Positions 35,521-44,197 of a stretch of 64,000 nt of DNA are shown piece by piece (within the stretch, counting starts at the first letter, position 1; each line of letters opens with the position of its first letter). Under the pieces are notes generated by a model, which did not search any database, had not been told where the DNA came from, and was given only the letters and a program-made list of their open reading frames with translations. Made by a program: the position numbers and the translations under genes. The stretch covers positions 62,001-126,000 of the forward strand of contig CAYQXJ010000002.1 of the NCBI GenBank assembly GCA_964421565.1. Direction: 5' to 3'. Origin of the DNA: CAYQXJ01 sp964421565 (lineage in GTDB: Bacteria; Planctomycetota; Brocadiia; SM23-32).

Positions 35521-35551
35521 ATCCTGCCTGACCCCCTGAGCGAGGCTTCGC

Positions 35552-36559
35552 ATGGACGACAGCAAGCTTCTGGTGAGCGCGAGCCCCCACTTGCGTGCGC
35601 CGGACAGCATCGAGAAGGTCATGTGGAATGTGGTGGTCGCTCTTGCGCCCGCGGTCGCCTTCAGCGTCTACTTCTTCGGCCTGCAAGCTGTCCAGGTCTA
35701 CCTGCTCAGCATCGCCGCGGCCGAGGCGAGCGAACTCGCCTGCCTCCGCGCACGGGGCAAGCCCCTCGCCTGGGCGCTGGACGGCAGCGCGTTCGTGACT
35801 GGCGTTCTGTCCGCAATGATCATACCGGCCAGCGTGGCGTGGTACGTTCCGGTGGTCGGTTCCGCGTTTGCAGTGGCGATCGCCAAGCACGCCTTCGGTG
35901 GCCTCGGCAACAACATCTGGAACCCGGCGCTCGCGGGCCGCGTCTTCCTGCAGTTTGCGTATCCTCAGCAGATCAGCCTTTCGCAGTGGCCGGTGCCGCG
36001 CATGCTATGGGGTGCCGGCCCGGACGCCGTCAGCATGCCCTCCCCACTGGCGGAAGCAGCGACAGAGACGGCGGGGTGGGAGCCAGGCTACCTGGACCTG
36101 CTGTTCGGCAACGGCGTGGCGGGCAGCCTGGGCGAGACCTGCAAGATCGCCCTCATCATCGGGGGAGTCTATCTCATCCTGCGGAACATCATCGACTGGC
36201 GCGTTCCGCTGTTCTACCTCGGCACGGTATTCATCCTTGCATTTGTGCTTCCGGTTCGCGAGGGCGCTCCGGCATGGTCGCAAGACGGGCTCTATCACGT
36301 GCTTTCCGGCGGTCTGATCATCGGCGCGGTTTACATGGCAACCGACATGGTGACCACTCCGGTCACGGCTCTGGGGCGCAGCGTGTTCGCTGTCGGGTGC
36401 GGTTTCATGGTAACGCTGATACGCCGCTATGGAGGCTATCCCGAAGGCGTAGCGTACTCGATCTTGTTCATGAACACGTTTGCACCGCTGATCGACCGCT
36501 GGGTTCGGCCTCGAGTTTATGGATCGAAGACACCCAAACCGGCACCAAGGCACGCATGA
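35552..36559 (+). CDS. rnfD: Electron transport complex subunit RnfD, with altered flavin-attachment motif
   Basis: The 335-residue polytopic protein matches RnfD/NqrB: VSASPHLRAPDSIEKVMWNV at the start, FGGLGNNIWNPALAGRVFLQ near residue 120, and YMATDMVTTPVTALG near 270. RnfD normally carries FMN bound by a phosphoester to threonine in a 'D.xSGATPL' motif. Here residues 158-166 read DAVSMPSPL, so serine 164 stands where threonine is expected and the Gly-Ala pair is Met-Pro. The rest of the protein looks intact. The stop overlaps the rnfG ATG by 4 bases. Confidence 0.92.
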   Translation: MDDSKLLVSASPHLRAPDSIEKVMWNVVVALAPAVAFSVYFFGLQAVQVYLLSIAAAEASELACLRARGKPLAWALDGSAFVTGVLSAMIIPASVAWYVPVVGSAFAVAIAKHAFGGLGNNIWNPALAGRVFLQFAYPQQISLSQWPVPRMLWGAGPDAVSMPSPLAEAATETAGWEPGYLDLLFGNGVAGSLGETCKIALIIGGVYLILRNIIDWRVPLFYLGTVFILAFVLPVREGAPAWSQDGLYHVLSGGLIIGAVYMATDMVTTPVTALGRSVFAVGCGFMVTLIRRYGGYPEGVAYSILFMNTFAPLIDRWVRPRVYGSKTPKPAPRHA

Positions 36560-37224
36560 AACCCGAAACTTCGCGGCGCGGAGCAAGCAAGATTCTGTCC
36601 GGCGTGCTGATCCTGGCGGCCATCTGCCTCGGCAGCGGGCTGGGGGTCGGTATACTCTACGTGCAGATGAAGGACGGCATCGAGGCCAAGCAGGCCGAGG
36701 TTTTTCGCGAGACACTGGCTGTCGTTCTCGGCGAGGGCAGCGAATACGAAAAGATAGGTGACGAAGCGACCGATCTGGCGCCTGTCTACGTCAACCGTAA
36801 AGAGGGTGGCGTGGTCTACGCCGCCATGGGTAGCGCGCAGGGCTACCAGAGTGAGATCAGGGTTCTGGTCTCGGTGAAGGCCGACGCGCCTGAAAAGCCG
36901 GTGGGCGAGGACCCGGTAATACACCGCATGGCTGTTGTCTCGAGCCAGGAAACGCCGGGCCTGGGTGAGAACGTGAACGCCGTGGCGCCAGACGTTTCCA
37001 TCTGGGCCGCTGTTGTGGGCAAGGCTGGCCAGCCCGGAAGACCGTGGTTTCAGGAGCAATTCTCCGGGAAGCGCCTGAGCGACCTGACGGTAGTTCCCGG
37101 ACCCAGTGAGAGGAACGTGCAGGCTCTCACCGGAGCGACGATCACCAGCCGCGCCGCCACCGAGGCGGCACGGCGCGCCGTGCAGAAGATCATCGATACT
37201 ACGCAGGCCCTGTATGGCTCATGA
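36556..37224 (+). CDS. rnfG: Electron transport complex subunit RnfG
   Basis: The 222-residue protein has one N-terminal membrane helix (ILSGVLILAAICLGSGLGVG) and a periplasmic FMN-binding domain. VSSQETPGLGENV near residue 130 and the covalent flavin motif LTGATITSRA (residues 191-200, acceptor Thr195) are intact, unlike the motif in RnfD. It relays electrons between subunits. The ATG overlaps the rnfD stop and its own stop overlaps scpB, so the downstream half-operon is tightly coupled. Confidence 0.92.
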   Translation: MKPETSRRGASKILSGVLILAAICLGSGLGVGILYVQMKDGIEAKQAEVFRETLAVVLGEGSEYEKIGDEATDLAPVYVNRKEGGVVYAAMGSAQGYQSEIRVLVSVKADAPEKPVGEDPVIHRMAVVSSQETPGLGENVNAVAPDVSIWAAVVGKAGQPGRPWFQEQFSGKRLSDLTVVPGPSERNVQALTGATITSRAATEAARRAVQKIIDTTQALYGS

Positions 37225-37817
37225 GTGACGAGGAAGCCCGGCCAGATCAGGCCGCCGAAGCGCAGGCCGACGCTGAGCGCCGAGAGCACGTGAAGCGTGT
37301 GGTAGAGGCGCTTCTGTTCAGCTCCGACAGGCCCCTGCGCACAGGCGTTCTGGCGCAGATCGCTGACGCGCGGGATGGCAACGAAGTGCGCAGCGTGGCG
37401 AAGGAACTGCGTGATGAGTACGAGGAGCAGCGCCGTGCGTTCGCCGTGGAGGAAGTGGCGGGCGGCCTTCAACTGCTCACGCGGCCGGATTATGCGCAGT
37501 ACGTCCGCCGCCTTGGCGCCAGCCAGCAGCAGGATAGCCTGAGCAGCGCAGCGTTGGAGACGCTCGCGATCGTGGCTTATCGCCAGCCCGTTACCCGCGC
37601 TGAGGTGGAGGACATCCGGGGCGTGGGCTGCGGAAGCATGTTGCGCAGCCTGGTCGAGAAGCGCCTGCTGCGCGTAATGGGACGCAGCGATGAACTGGGC
37701 CGACCATTGCTCTATGGCACAACCCGCCGTTTCTTGGAGGCCTTCGGGCTCAACTCACTGTCCGACCTGCCACGCAAAACCGAACTGGGACACTCGGACA
37801 CCGCGGCTGACAGGTAG
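37221..37817 (+). CDS. scpB: Segregation and condensation protein ScpB
   Basis: The 198-residue protein has the paired winged-helix build of ScpB: VEALLFSSDRPLRTGVLAQI near residue 27, then SSAALETLAIVAYRQPVTRA with EDIRGVGCGSMLRSLVEKRL, and GRPLLYGTTRRFLEAFGLNS near the end. ScpB forms the kleisin-bound part of the SMC condensin with ScpA; scpA and smc are not nearby. Its ATG overlaps the rnfG stop by 4 bases, placing it in the rnf transcript. Confidence 0.92.
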   Translation: MSDEEARPDQAAEAQADAERREHVKRVVEALLFSSDRPLRTGVLAQIADARDGNEVRSVAKELRDEYEEQRRAFAVEEVAGGLQLLTRPDYAQYVRRLGASQQQDSLSSAALETLAIVAYRQPVTRAEVEDIRGVGCGSMLRSLVEKRLLRVMGRSDELGRPLLYGTTRRFLEAFGLNSLSDLPRKTELGHSDTAADR

Positions 37818-37830
37818 GTGCGAGCCGCCA

Positions 37831-39117
37831 ATGCACGCGAAGAAACTCCGCGACGCCGTCCACAAAGACATCCAGCTCGGGCCCTGTGAAGTGGCTGCGC
37901 TGGACACTGCGCAGATGCAGCGGCTGCGTGGCATTCGGCAGCTCGGAGCCGCGTACTACGTGTACCCCAGCGCCCATCACACCCGCTTTGAGCACGGCCT
38001 CGGCACGTACTGGATGGCACGCCGCATCATGGAGGAGGTCGAGCGCGGCACTGATTTCCGATTTCAGGACGCAGAGCGCCGCGCCGTGCTGCTGGCTGCC
38101 CTGGTACACGATGTGACGCACATCCCCTTCGGGCATACCTTCGAGGATGAGCGCCGCCTGCTCGACCGCCACGACCGTAGCTTGCGGCGCTACGATCGGC
38201 TGATCGCCGGTGGCGAACTCGGCGATCTGCTGGCCCGTAGTGAGCCCGGTCGGCTGGCGCTCAGGTTGTTGAAGCCGGGATCCGCGCCGCCCCCCGAACG
38301 CGCCTACCTGCGCGACATCTTCAGCGGAACCGTATGCGCCGACCTTCTCGACTACCTGAAGCGCGATAATTACTTCTGCGGGTTGAGTTACGAGTTCGAC
38401 GAACGCATCTTCCACTACTTCCGCGTGGCCGAGGGGCGGCTGGCGCTCGACATGCAACACGCGGGCTTGTTGCGCCGGGATGCGTTGAGCGAGGTGACCA
38501 ACCTGCTAAGGATTCGCTACGTCCTCAGCGAACGGGTTTACTACCATCACGCCAAGATCGCGGCTGGCGTCATGATATCCAAGGCGGTTGAGCATGCCCT
38601 CAACAGGGGCATGACCGAAGACGAACTGTGCTCCCTGACGGATGGCACGCTGATATACCGCATGCGCGAGCAGCTCGGTGGACGGGAGCTTACCGAACTG
38701 CTGGACGACTTCGAGGCGCGGCGGCTGTTCAAGCGCTGTTACATGGTGGGGCGGAAGGCGGCGCGCAGTCAGCTCAAGAGTCTCGTGGACGCCTATCATC
38801 TGAACTGTGACGGCTTGCGCGACGAGGCCGAAGCGTCCATCGCGAGGGCGATTGGCACGCAGCCGCACCGAGTGGCGATCTACTGCGCGCCCGCGCAGAT
38901 GGCGCTGAAGGAGGCCGATATTCCCGTGCTGGCGCCTCATACCGGGATGACGCTGCTCTCCTCGATCAACAGCGACGAGGTGCGCGTGCTCAAGCGGCAA
39001 CACCGGGCGCTGTGGCGACTGTACGTGTTTGTCTCGGGTTCACTGGCGGGTCGCCTGGTGGAGGCAGGCCGGGCTGCAGAGGAAGTGATCGGTTTGCCGA
39101 ACGAACTGCCACTCTGA
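37831..39117 (+). CDS. HD-domain phosphohydrolase, dGTPase/SAMHD1-like
   Basis: The 428-residue protein has the HD metal site of the dNTPase-like branch: HHTRFEHGLGTYWMARRIME near residue 50, LAALVHDVTHIPFGHTFEDE near residue 90 and a later aspartate in FSGTVCADLLDYLKRDNYF. The 'H..RFEHSLG' and 'HD..H.PfgH' pattern is that of SAMHD1-type and YdhJ-type proteins, which hydrolyse deoxynucleoside triphosphates or related nucleotides. The substrate is inferred only. It begins 13 bases after scpB and ends the apparent rnf-scpB operon. Confidence 0.82.
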   Translation: MHAKKLRDAVHKDIQLGPCEVAALDTAQMQRLRGIRQLGAAYYVYPSAHHTRFEHGLGTYWMARRIMEEVERGTDFRFQDAERRAVLLAALVHDVTHIPFGHTFEDERRLLDRHDRSLRRYDRLIAGGELGDLLARSEPGRLALRLLKPGSAPPPERAYLRDIFSGTVCADLLDYLKRDNYFCGLSYEFDERIFHYFRVAEGRLALDMQHAGLLRRDALSEVTNLLRIRYVLSERVYYHHAKIAAGVMISKAVEHALNRGMTEDELCSLTDGTLIYRMREQLGGRELTELLDDFEARRLFKRCYMVGRKAARSQLKSLVDAYHLNCDGLRDEAEASIARAIGTQPHRVAIYCAPAQMALKEADIPVLAPHTGMTLLSSINSDEVRVLKRQHRALWRLYVFVSGSLAGRLVEAGRAAEEVIGLPNELPL

Positions 39118-39154
39118 CCGGAGAGTGGCCGCCAGGCGTCCGCGCGCGCCGCTC

Positions 39155-40180
39155 TCACCTGGGTTTGCTGCTTCTGTAACCCGTGCGGGGTGGCACGTCC
39201 CCTCGGCGGTGCCACACGTTGCCGCTCCTGGCCGTTGTGTACACGGTTGCCCCCCTGCGTTCGAGCGCTTCCAGCAGGGCGGGGTGAGGGTCCAGGCCAA
39301 TGCCGCTGGCACTTACGTAGGCGAGCGCAGGCCGGAAGAGGTCCAGCAGGTCAGGGTCCAGGTTATGTTTGCTGCCGTGGTTGGGCACCTTCAGTAGGTG
39401 CAGATTGCGCATCGCTTCGCGGTCGCTGACGGCCGCGAAGGCCCTTCGGCCGGCATCGCCGGTAAACAGGTACCTCTCGCCGTCGTAGTCGAGCCGCATG
39501 ATAAGCGACGACTGCTTCTCCGTCTGCGGGTCGTCCACTGCGCTTGAGAGCACCTCGTCGTGATGCGCAGGCCCCTTGGAAGCCGTCTGCCGCCGGCGGA
39601 AGGACACGCCGGTCTCCACCATCTCGCTCAGCAGGCTTATGTCGTCGAAGAACGCCACGCACTCCTCGAAGAAGCGTCGGGTTGGCCCGAGCACTTTGAA
39701 GGGACCGATGGTGTCCGTCGGCCCGTCCGCGAACGGCTCCTTCACCTCTATGCCGCGCTCCCGCAGCACACGCAGCAGCTCGTTGGTGATGCGAACCGAG
39801 GCGGAAAGATGCTCTGCCACCGACCGTACGGCGCTGGACTGCGCCTCGCGCGCCAGCCGGTCGGCCAGTTCGACCGCGCGCTCAGTGTCCACCCCGTGGG
39901 CGCTCAGGTCATGCACCCACGCCTGGCCGATATCGCCGGGTTCCGTGCTCTCGACAATGTGCAACTGCCCGGCGGCGTGATCCGCGTCGATGTGGGAGAG
40001 CACCAGATGGTCAATCCGACCGCCATAGTAAACCTGCACCTGACGCAGCAGACGGTTGCCGTCTTCCCAGTTACGGCCGCCGTCGATTACCACGACAGCC
40101 GGCGCTCCGTCCTGCTGGCATTCGACGATGAGCGCGTCCGAATCCCCCACGGGTAGCATGTCAATCTGAAGCCTGGCCAT
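39155..40180 (-). CDS. Metallo-beta-lactamase-fold hydrolase, ComEC C-terminal-like, stand-alone
   Basis: The 341-residue soluble protein has the metallo-hydrolase pattern LPVGDSDALIVECQ, VVVIDGGRNW, the metal motif LVLSHIDADHAAGQ near residue 65, RYLFTGDAGRRAF and LLKVPNHGSKHN. These are the landmarks of the C-terminal domain of ComEC and of related stand-alone hydrolases, some of which act on phosphodiesters. The start at 40180 follows GGGGGTG; the frame extends 24 bases more. No competence or defence partner is adjacent. It is convergent with the HD gene, 37 bases apart. Confidence 0.8.
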   Translation of the reverse strand: MARLQIDMLPVGDSDALIVECQQDGAPAVVVIDGGRNWEDGNRLLRQVQVYYGGRIDHLVLSHIDADHAAGQLHIVESTEPGDIGQAWVHDLSAHGVDTERAVELADRLAREAQSSAVRSVAEHLSASVRITNELLRVLRERGIEVKEPFADGPTDTIGPFKVLGPTRRFFEECVAFFDDISLLSEMVETGVSFRRRQTASKGPAHHDEVLSSAVDDPQTEKQSSLIMRLDYDGERYLFTGDAGRRAFAAVSDREAMRNLHLLKVPNHGSKHNLDPDLLDLFRPALAYVSASGIGLDPHPALLEALERRGATVYTTARSGNVWHRRGDVPPRTGYRSSKPR

Positions 40181-40287
40181 CGTCAGCACCCCCTGTGTAT
40201 GCAAAGCCCGGCGAGCACAATTGCCCCACCACTTGCAGGCTACGGCACCTGCTGGGGCTCGTCAAGCGCAGCGAGAGGCCGTTAAGG

Positions 40288-40316
40288 TTGCATTCGGGCT
40301 GCCCCGCCGTTACAAC
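40288..40316 (+). promoter_or_regulatory. Candidate sigma-70 promoter for the second Gfo/Idh gene
   Basis: TTGCAT (40288..40293), a 17-base spacer and TACAAC (40311..40316). Transcription would start near 40323, about 62 bases before the ATG. Confidence 0.4.
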
Positions 40317-40384
40317 GACCCCACAAGCGCAGTTTGCGGCTCGGAAGAACGGCCAACTTAGAGCGAACAGACAGAGGCATTGCT

Positions 40385-41533
40385 ATGGGTAATGGAAGTG
40401 TGAAGGTCGCTGTTGTCGGCGTGGGAGGGATGGGTTCCGGCCATTGCCGCAGGATTGCGGAGCTCGAAGAGCTCGAGCTGGTCGCCGTAGTGGACATCCT
40501 GCCCGAACGTGCCAGTGAGATCGCAGAGCAGTACAACGTGCCGCATTTCACCAGTCATCTGGACCTGCTGAGCGAAAAGCTGGCCGAGGCCGTGGTGATC
40601 GCCACGCCACACTACTTCCACCCGCCAATAGCCATCGACGCTTTCCGCGCCGGCCTGCATGTGTTGAGCGAGAAGCCCATCGCTGTGCGGATCGGCGAAG
40701 CGGAGAAGATGGCGGAGGCTGCCAGCCGGAGCGGCAAGGTTTTCTGCGTGATGTTTCAGATGAGGACCACACCCCAGATTCAAAAGGCACGCCAGATCGT
40801 GGAGGCAGGCGAGCTGGGCGAACTGCGGCGCACACTGCTGGTGAGCCCCGAGTACCGCTCACAGGCCTATTACGACTCGGGGACATGGCGCGCAACCTGG
40901 GGCGGGGAGGGTGGCGGTGTTATGATGAACCAGGCGCCCCATATCATGGACGTGTTCACCATGCTCGGGGGGATGCCCAGCAAGGTACACGGACGCTGCC
41001 AGACGCTGCTGCATGACATCGAGGTGGAGGATCAGGCGGAGGCAATGCTCGAGTATGAGAACGGCGCTGCCGGTTACCTCTATGTCTCCACCTGCGAGCG
41101 CGGCGACAGGCTGGTGGAGTTTGTCGGTGACAGCGGCAAGCTGCGCCTGCAGGAGGGTGAGCTGCGCATGTGGCGGTTCGCCCCTCCGGTCGCCGAGTTC
41201 ACGCGAGAGAACGAGGAGATGTGGGGGATGCCGAGCGTGGAGGAAGTGGAGCTCGACATGCCGGAGCAGCAGAGCGGTCACCAGGTCATACTGCGCAACT
41301 TCGCCCGCGCCATCCTGTACGGCGAGCCCCTGATCGCCCCCGGTGAAGTGGGGCTGAAGAGCCTGGAGCTTGCCAACGCCATCACGCTCAGTTCCTACGC
41401 CGACCGGCCGGTCAAGTTGCCACTCGACCGGGCCGAGTTCAACGAGCTGATAGAGCATCTTCGAGCCACATCAACCTTCCGCGACGACTGGGGCGAGAGC
41501 AAGGCAGAAACGGACCCACAGTTCGGTAGCTGA
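40385..41533 (+). CDS. Gfo/Idh/MocA-family oxidoreductase (second copy)
   Basis: The 382-residue protein starts VKVAVVGVGGMGSGHCRRIA (Rossmann motif), has VAVVDILPERA at the acidic strand-2 end, and the catalytic SEKPIAVRIGEAEKMAEAA near residue 100. GGGVMMNQAPHIMDVFTMLG holds the conserved histidine of the active site. It oxidises a sugar or cyclitol with NAD(P). It is only distantly similar to the copy at 3961 and is not beside other sugar genes. The ATG at 40385 follows AGAGG. Confidence 0.85.
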   Translation: MGNGSVKVAVVGVGGMGSGHCRRIAELEELELVAVVDILPERASEIAEQYNVPHFTSHLDLLSEKLAEAVVIATPHYFHPPIAIDAFRAGLHVLSEKPIAVRIGEAEKMAEAASRSGKVFCVMFQMRTTPQIQKARQIVEAGELGELRRTLLVSPEYRSQAYYDSGTWRATWGGEGGGVMMNQAPHIMDVFTMLGGMPSKVHGRCQTLLHDIEVEDQAEAMLEYENGAAGYLYVSTCERGDRLVEFVGDSGKLRLQEGELRMWRFAPPVAEFTRENEEMWGMPSVEEVELDMPEQQSGHQVILRNFARAILYGEPLIAPGEVGLKSLELANAITLSSYADRPVKLPLDRAEFNELIEHLRATSTFRDDWGESKAETDPQFGS

Positions 41534-41616
41534 ACCATCCGCCGACCGCATCCGCGAGTGGTCCCGACCGGCGCCGAGACCGATCCGTGAATGTGTGCTT
41601 GAGGTTAGGGTTTCGT

Positions 41617-41644
41617 TTGCACACGTCGAGGCCGGGCCTATAAT
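41617..41644 (+). promoter_or_regulatory. Candidate sigma-70 promoter for the Na/Pi cotransporter
   Basis: TTGCAC (41617..41622), a 16-base spacer and a perfect TATAAT (41639..41644). The -10 box covers an in-frame ATG at 41643, so that ATG cannot be the translation start. Confidence 0.52.
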
Positions 41645-41732
41645 GCCGGGGGTTTGCTGTCAGCGGACGGTGGCCCTCCTCGGGGCTGCTCTGCTTTCAC
41701 GATTCGAGCGCGCACCACTGCAGGGTTACTAC

Positions 41733-43430
41733 GTGCCCGAAAACACGCTGGACGTCATCTACTATGTGATCGGCGGGCTGGGGCTTTTCCTCTTCGGCAT
41801 GCGCATCATGAGCGACGGGCTGAAGAGGGTGGCCGGCGACCGCATGCGGCGCATACTGCGCATGCTCACGCGCAACGTCCCCATCGCCGTGCTGGTCGGG
41901 GCTGGCGTAACCTGCCTTATACAGAGCTCGAGCGCCACTACGGTAATGGTGGTGGGCTTTGCCAACGCCGGCCTGATGAGCCTCAAGCAGGCTATCGGCG
42001 TGGTGATGGGGGCGAACATCGGCACGACATTCACGGCCTGGCTGGTGGGCTGGCTGGGGGTGCTCAAGATCACGAATTACGCCCTGCCTGCAATCGGCAT
42101 CGGGCTGCTGATGAACATGATGGGCCGGCGCAGTTGGAAGCACTGGGGCTCGGTCATCCTCGGGTTCGGCATCCTGTTCTTCGGCCTCTCTCTGATGAAG
42201 GATGCTTTCGGCCCTTTGCGGCAGAGCGAGCAGACGAGGCAGTTGATAGCCCGCCTTGCCGGTAACCCGCTGACGGGCGTGCTCATTGGCACGGGCATGA
42301 CGATGCTCATCCAGTCGTCGAGTGCAACCATCGCGATCGCCCAGATGCTCGCCTTCAACGGCGTCTTGACGTTTCCCCAAGCCCTGCCGCTCATTTTCGG
42401 CGACAACATCGGCACGACCATCACGGCCCAGATTGCTTCCGTGGGCACGAACATCAACGCGAAGCGTGCGGCCAGGGCGCACCTGCTGTTCAACCTGTTC
42501 GGAGTTTTGCTGCTTCTGCCGTTCATCGGGCCCTACGGGAGGCTCGTGGAAGCCCTCGTGCCGGGTGCGGTCGGGCAGCAGAACATCATGCTCCACATCG
42601 CCCTGAGCCACAGCGTGTTCAACGTGCTCAACACGCTGATCTGGATGCCCTTCGCGGGGGTGCTGACTGCGGCGGCGCGCCGGTTAGTGCCGGGAGAGTT
42701 GGAGCTGGTGTCGGTGGAGCCGCAGTACCTGGAGGAGCACCTGCTCGAAACGCCCCCTATCGCCCTGGAGCAGGCCCGTCGGGAAGTTGTACGCATGATA
42801 GAGTTGGCCGCCAGCGCTGTGTGTGACGCAGCCGAGGGGTTTTTCAAGTCTGACCGGACCGAGATGCAGCTCGTTGGGCAGAAGGAAGAGGCCATCGACA
42901 ATCTGCAGAACAAGATAACCCAGTACCTGATCCAGGTGAGCCGGCGCGACCTGGAACCCGAGCAATCCAACGAATTGCCCGTGCTGCTGCATGCCGTAAA
43001 TGACATCGAACGTATGGGTGACCACGCAGTCAATCTGGCGGAGGCAGCCGAGCGGCGCATCGAGGACGCGTTGCCCTTCAGCGAAGCCGCGCTGGAGGAG
43101 CTCGACATTATGCGCACGGAGGTGTTGCTGATGTTCGAGACGGTCGTCCGCGCGCTCGCTGAATCGGACGCTGAAGCTGCCAAGGGGGCATTCGAGAGCG
43201 AGGACCGTCTTAACGCAATGGAGCGGCAGGCCCGGGAGAGTCATCTGCGGCGTCTGGCGGCCGGCGAGTGTAACTTCTACAGCGGCCTGACCTTCGTCGA
43301 TTGTGTTTACAACTATGAGAAGATCGGCGACCACCTGACCAACACAGCCCAGGCTGTGCTTGGTGACTTCCAGTGGGGAGAGAAGGTTCGGCGAGCCAAT
43401 GCTATGGCAGGGACGCCTTCTGTGCAGTAG
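41733..43430 (+). CDS. Na/Pi cotransporter family protein with PhoU-like C-terminal domain
   Basis: The 565-residue protein has two copies of the Na/Pi cotransporter repeat, each with QSSSAT (ACLIQSSSATTVMVVGF-type loop near residue 68 and MLIQSSSATIAIAQML near 195), and GANIGTTFTAWL / GDNIGTTITAQI. The last 200 residues are a helical PhoU-like domain (LPVLLHAVNDIERMGDHAVN; CVYNYEKIGDHLTNTAQAVL). It imports phosphate with sodium or exports it. The start is the GTG at 41733, at the usual distance before the first helix GGLGLFLFGMRIMSDG, and consistent with the promoter position. Confidence 0.88.
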   Translation: MPENTLDVIYYVIGGLGLFLFGMRIMSDGLKRVAGDRMRRILRMLTRNVPIAVLVGAGVTCLIQSSSATTVMVVGFANAGLMSLKQAIGVVMGANIGTTFTAWLVGWLGVLKITNYALPAIGIGLLMNMMGRRSWKHWGSVILGFGILFFGLSLMKDAFGPLRQSEQTRQLIARLAGNPLTGVLIGTGMTMLIQSSSATIAIAQMLAFNGVLTFPQALPLIFGDNIGTTITAQIASVGTNINAKRAARAHLLFNLFGVLLLLPFIGPYGRLVEALVPGAVGQQNIMLHIALSHSVFNVLNTLIWMPFAGVLTAAARRLVPGELELVSVEPQYLEEHLLETPPIALEQARREVVRMIELAASAVCDAAEGFFKSDRTEMQLVGQKEEAIDNLQNKITQYLIQVSRRDLEPEQSNELPVLLHAVNDIERMGDHAVNLAEAAERRIEDALPFSEAALEELDIMRTEVLLMFETVVRALAESDAEAAKGAFESEDRLNAMERQARESHLRRLAAGECNFYSGLTFVDCVYNYEKIGDHLTNTAQAVLGDFQWGEKVRRANAMAGTPSVQ

Positions 43431-43456
43431 CAGACGGCTCCGTAAGGTGCAACTCT

Positions 43457-44188
43457 TCAGCGGGCCAGGATGGTCAGCGCGTTGTATGCCGCGTGCGTCC
43501 AGACCGCCACTCCGAGCCCGCGGAAGATGTAGATGAGCCCCAACAGTGCGCCGCAGACGGCACGGAACGTGAACGTGTACGGGTCGAAAGGTTCTCCAAG
43601 CGCGCCGACGTGGTGCACCGCGCTGAACAAAAGGCTGGAGGCGATAAGGGCGATCGCCAGGCTGAACCAGCGGTGCCAGAGGAAGACTTTGCCCAGAGCC
43701 GCTGCAACTCCGCCGAGCAGCAGCAGGCGGAACAGCAGTTCCTCGTAGACCCCTGCCCCGAGCCCCAGCATCAGCTCCGCCGGGGCATTGATGCGAACCG
43801 CAAACACGATCCGCTGAGCCTGCCCATAGAACAGATCGGTCAGGACCACACCTCCCCGCTGCAGCAGAAGGGCATAGAATATGCCCTCGGCGATCATGAT
43901 CAGCACCACCAGGAAGCTGGGCACGCCGTGACGCTCCGACCGCCAGAGCACAGCGACGAGCGCCAATACCACGGCGGCGTTAAGCAGGTGGGCGGCGTGC
44001 AGCCCCAGGGCCCCGAGTGGACCTTGCAGCCAGACTTCCGCCAGGTTCCGGACTGAGTGTCCGGCCTGCACGATGCCCGCATGGTAGATGATAATGAGGG
44101 GCAGTATGCTGACTATGCTCAGCGAAAGCGACCTGGATTCCGCCAGGTAACCGGCATCGCCGTCGCGTTCACCGGTCCGCTTTGCCAT
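43457..44188 (-). CDS. CPBP-family intramembrane metalloprotease (CAAX protease-like)
   Basis: The 243-residue protein has seven or eight membrane segments and the three ABI/CPBP motifs: VYEELLFRLLLLGG (EExxxR) near residue 150, LLFSAVHHVGALG, and VWTHAAYNALTI near the end. Family members are glutamate-type proteases that cut within membranes or process prenylated substrates; several bacterial ones act on bacteriocins or anti-sigma factors. It starts 9 bases after uppP on the same strand and belongs to the lpxD-lipoprotein-uppP operon. Its target is unknown. Confidence 0.82.
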   Translation of the reverse strand: MAKRTGERDGDAGYLAESRSLSLSIVSILPLIIIYHAGIVQAGHSVRNLAEVWLQGPLGALGLHAAHLLNAAVVLALVAVLWRSERHGVPSFLVVLIMIAEGIFYALLLQRGGVVLTDLFYGQAQRIVFAVRINAPAELMLGLGAGVYEELLFRLLLLGGVAAALGKVFLWHRWFSLAIALIASSLLFSAVHHVGALGEPFDPYTFTFRAVCGALLGLIYIFRGLGVAVWTHAAYNALTILAR

Positions 44189-44197
44189 CGGGCTCCC

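Noticed and set aside
41595..41732. N-terminal extension of the Na/Pi cotransporter from an upstream start
   Set aside because: A TATAAT box overlaps the in-frame ATG at 41643, and the extension has no homology-like character; the GTG at 41733 fits the family N terminus.
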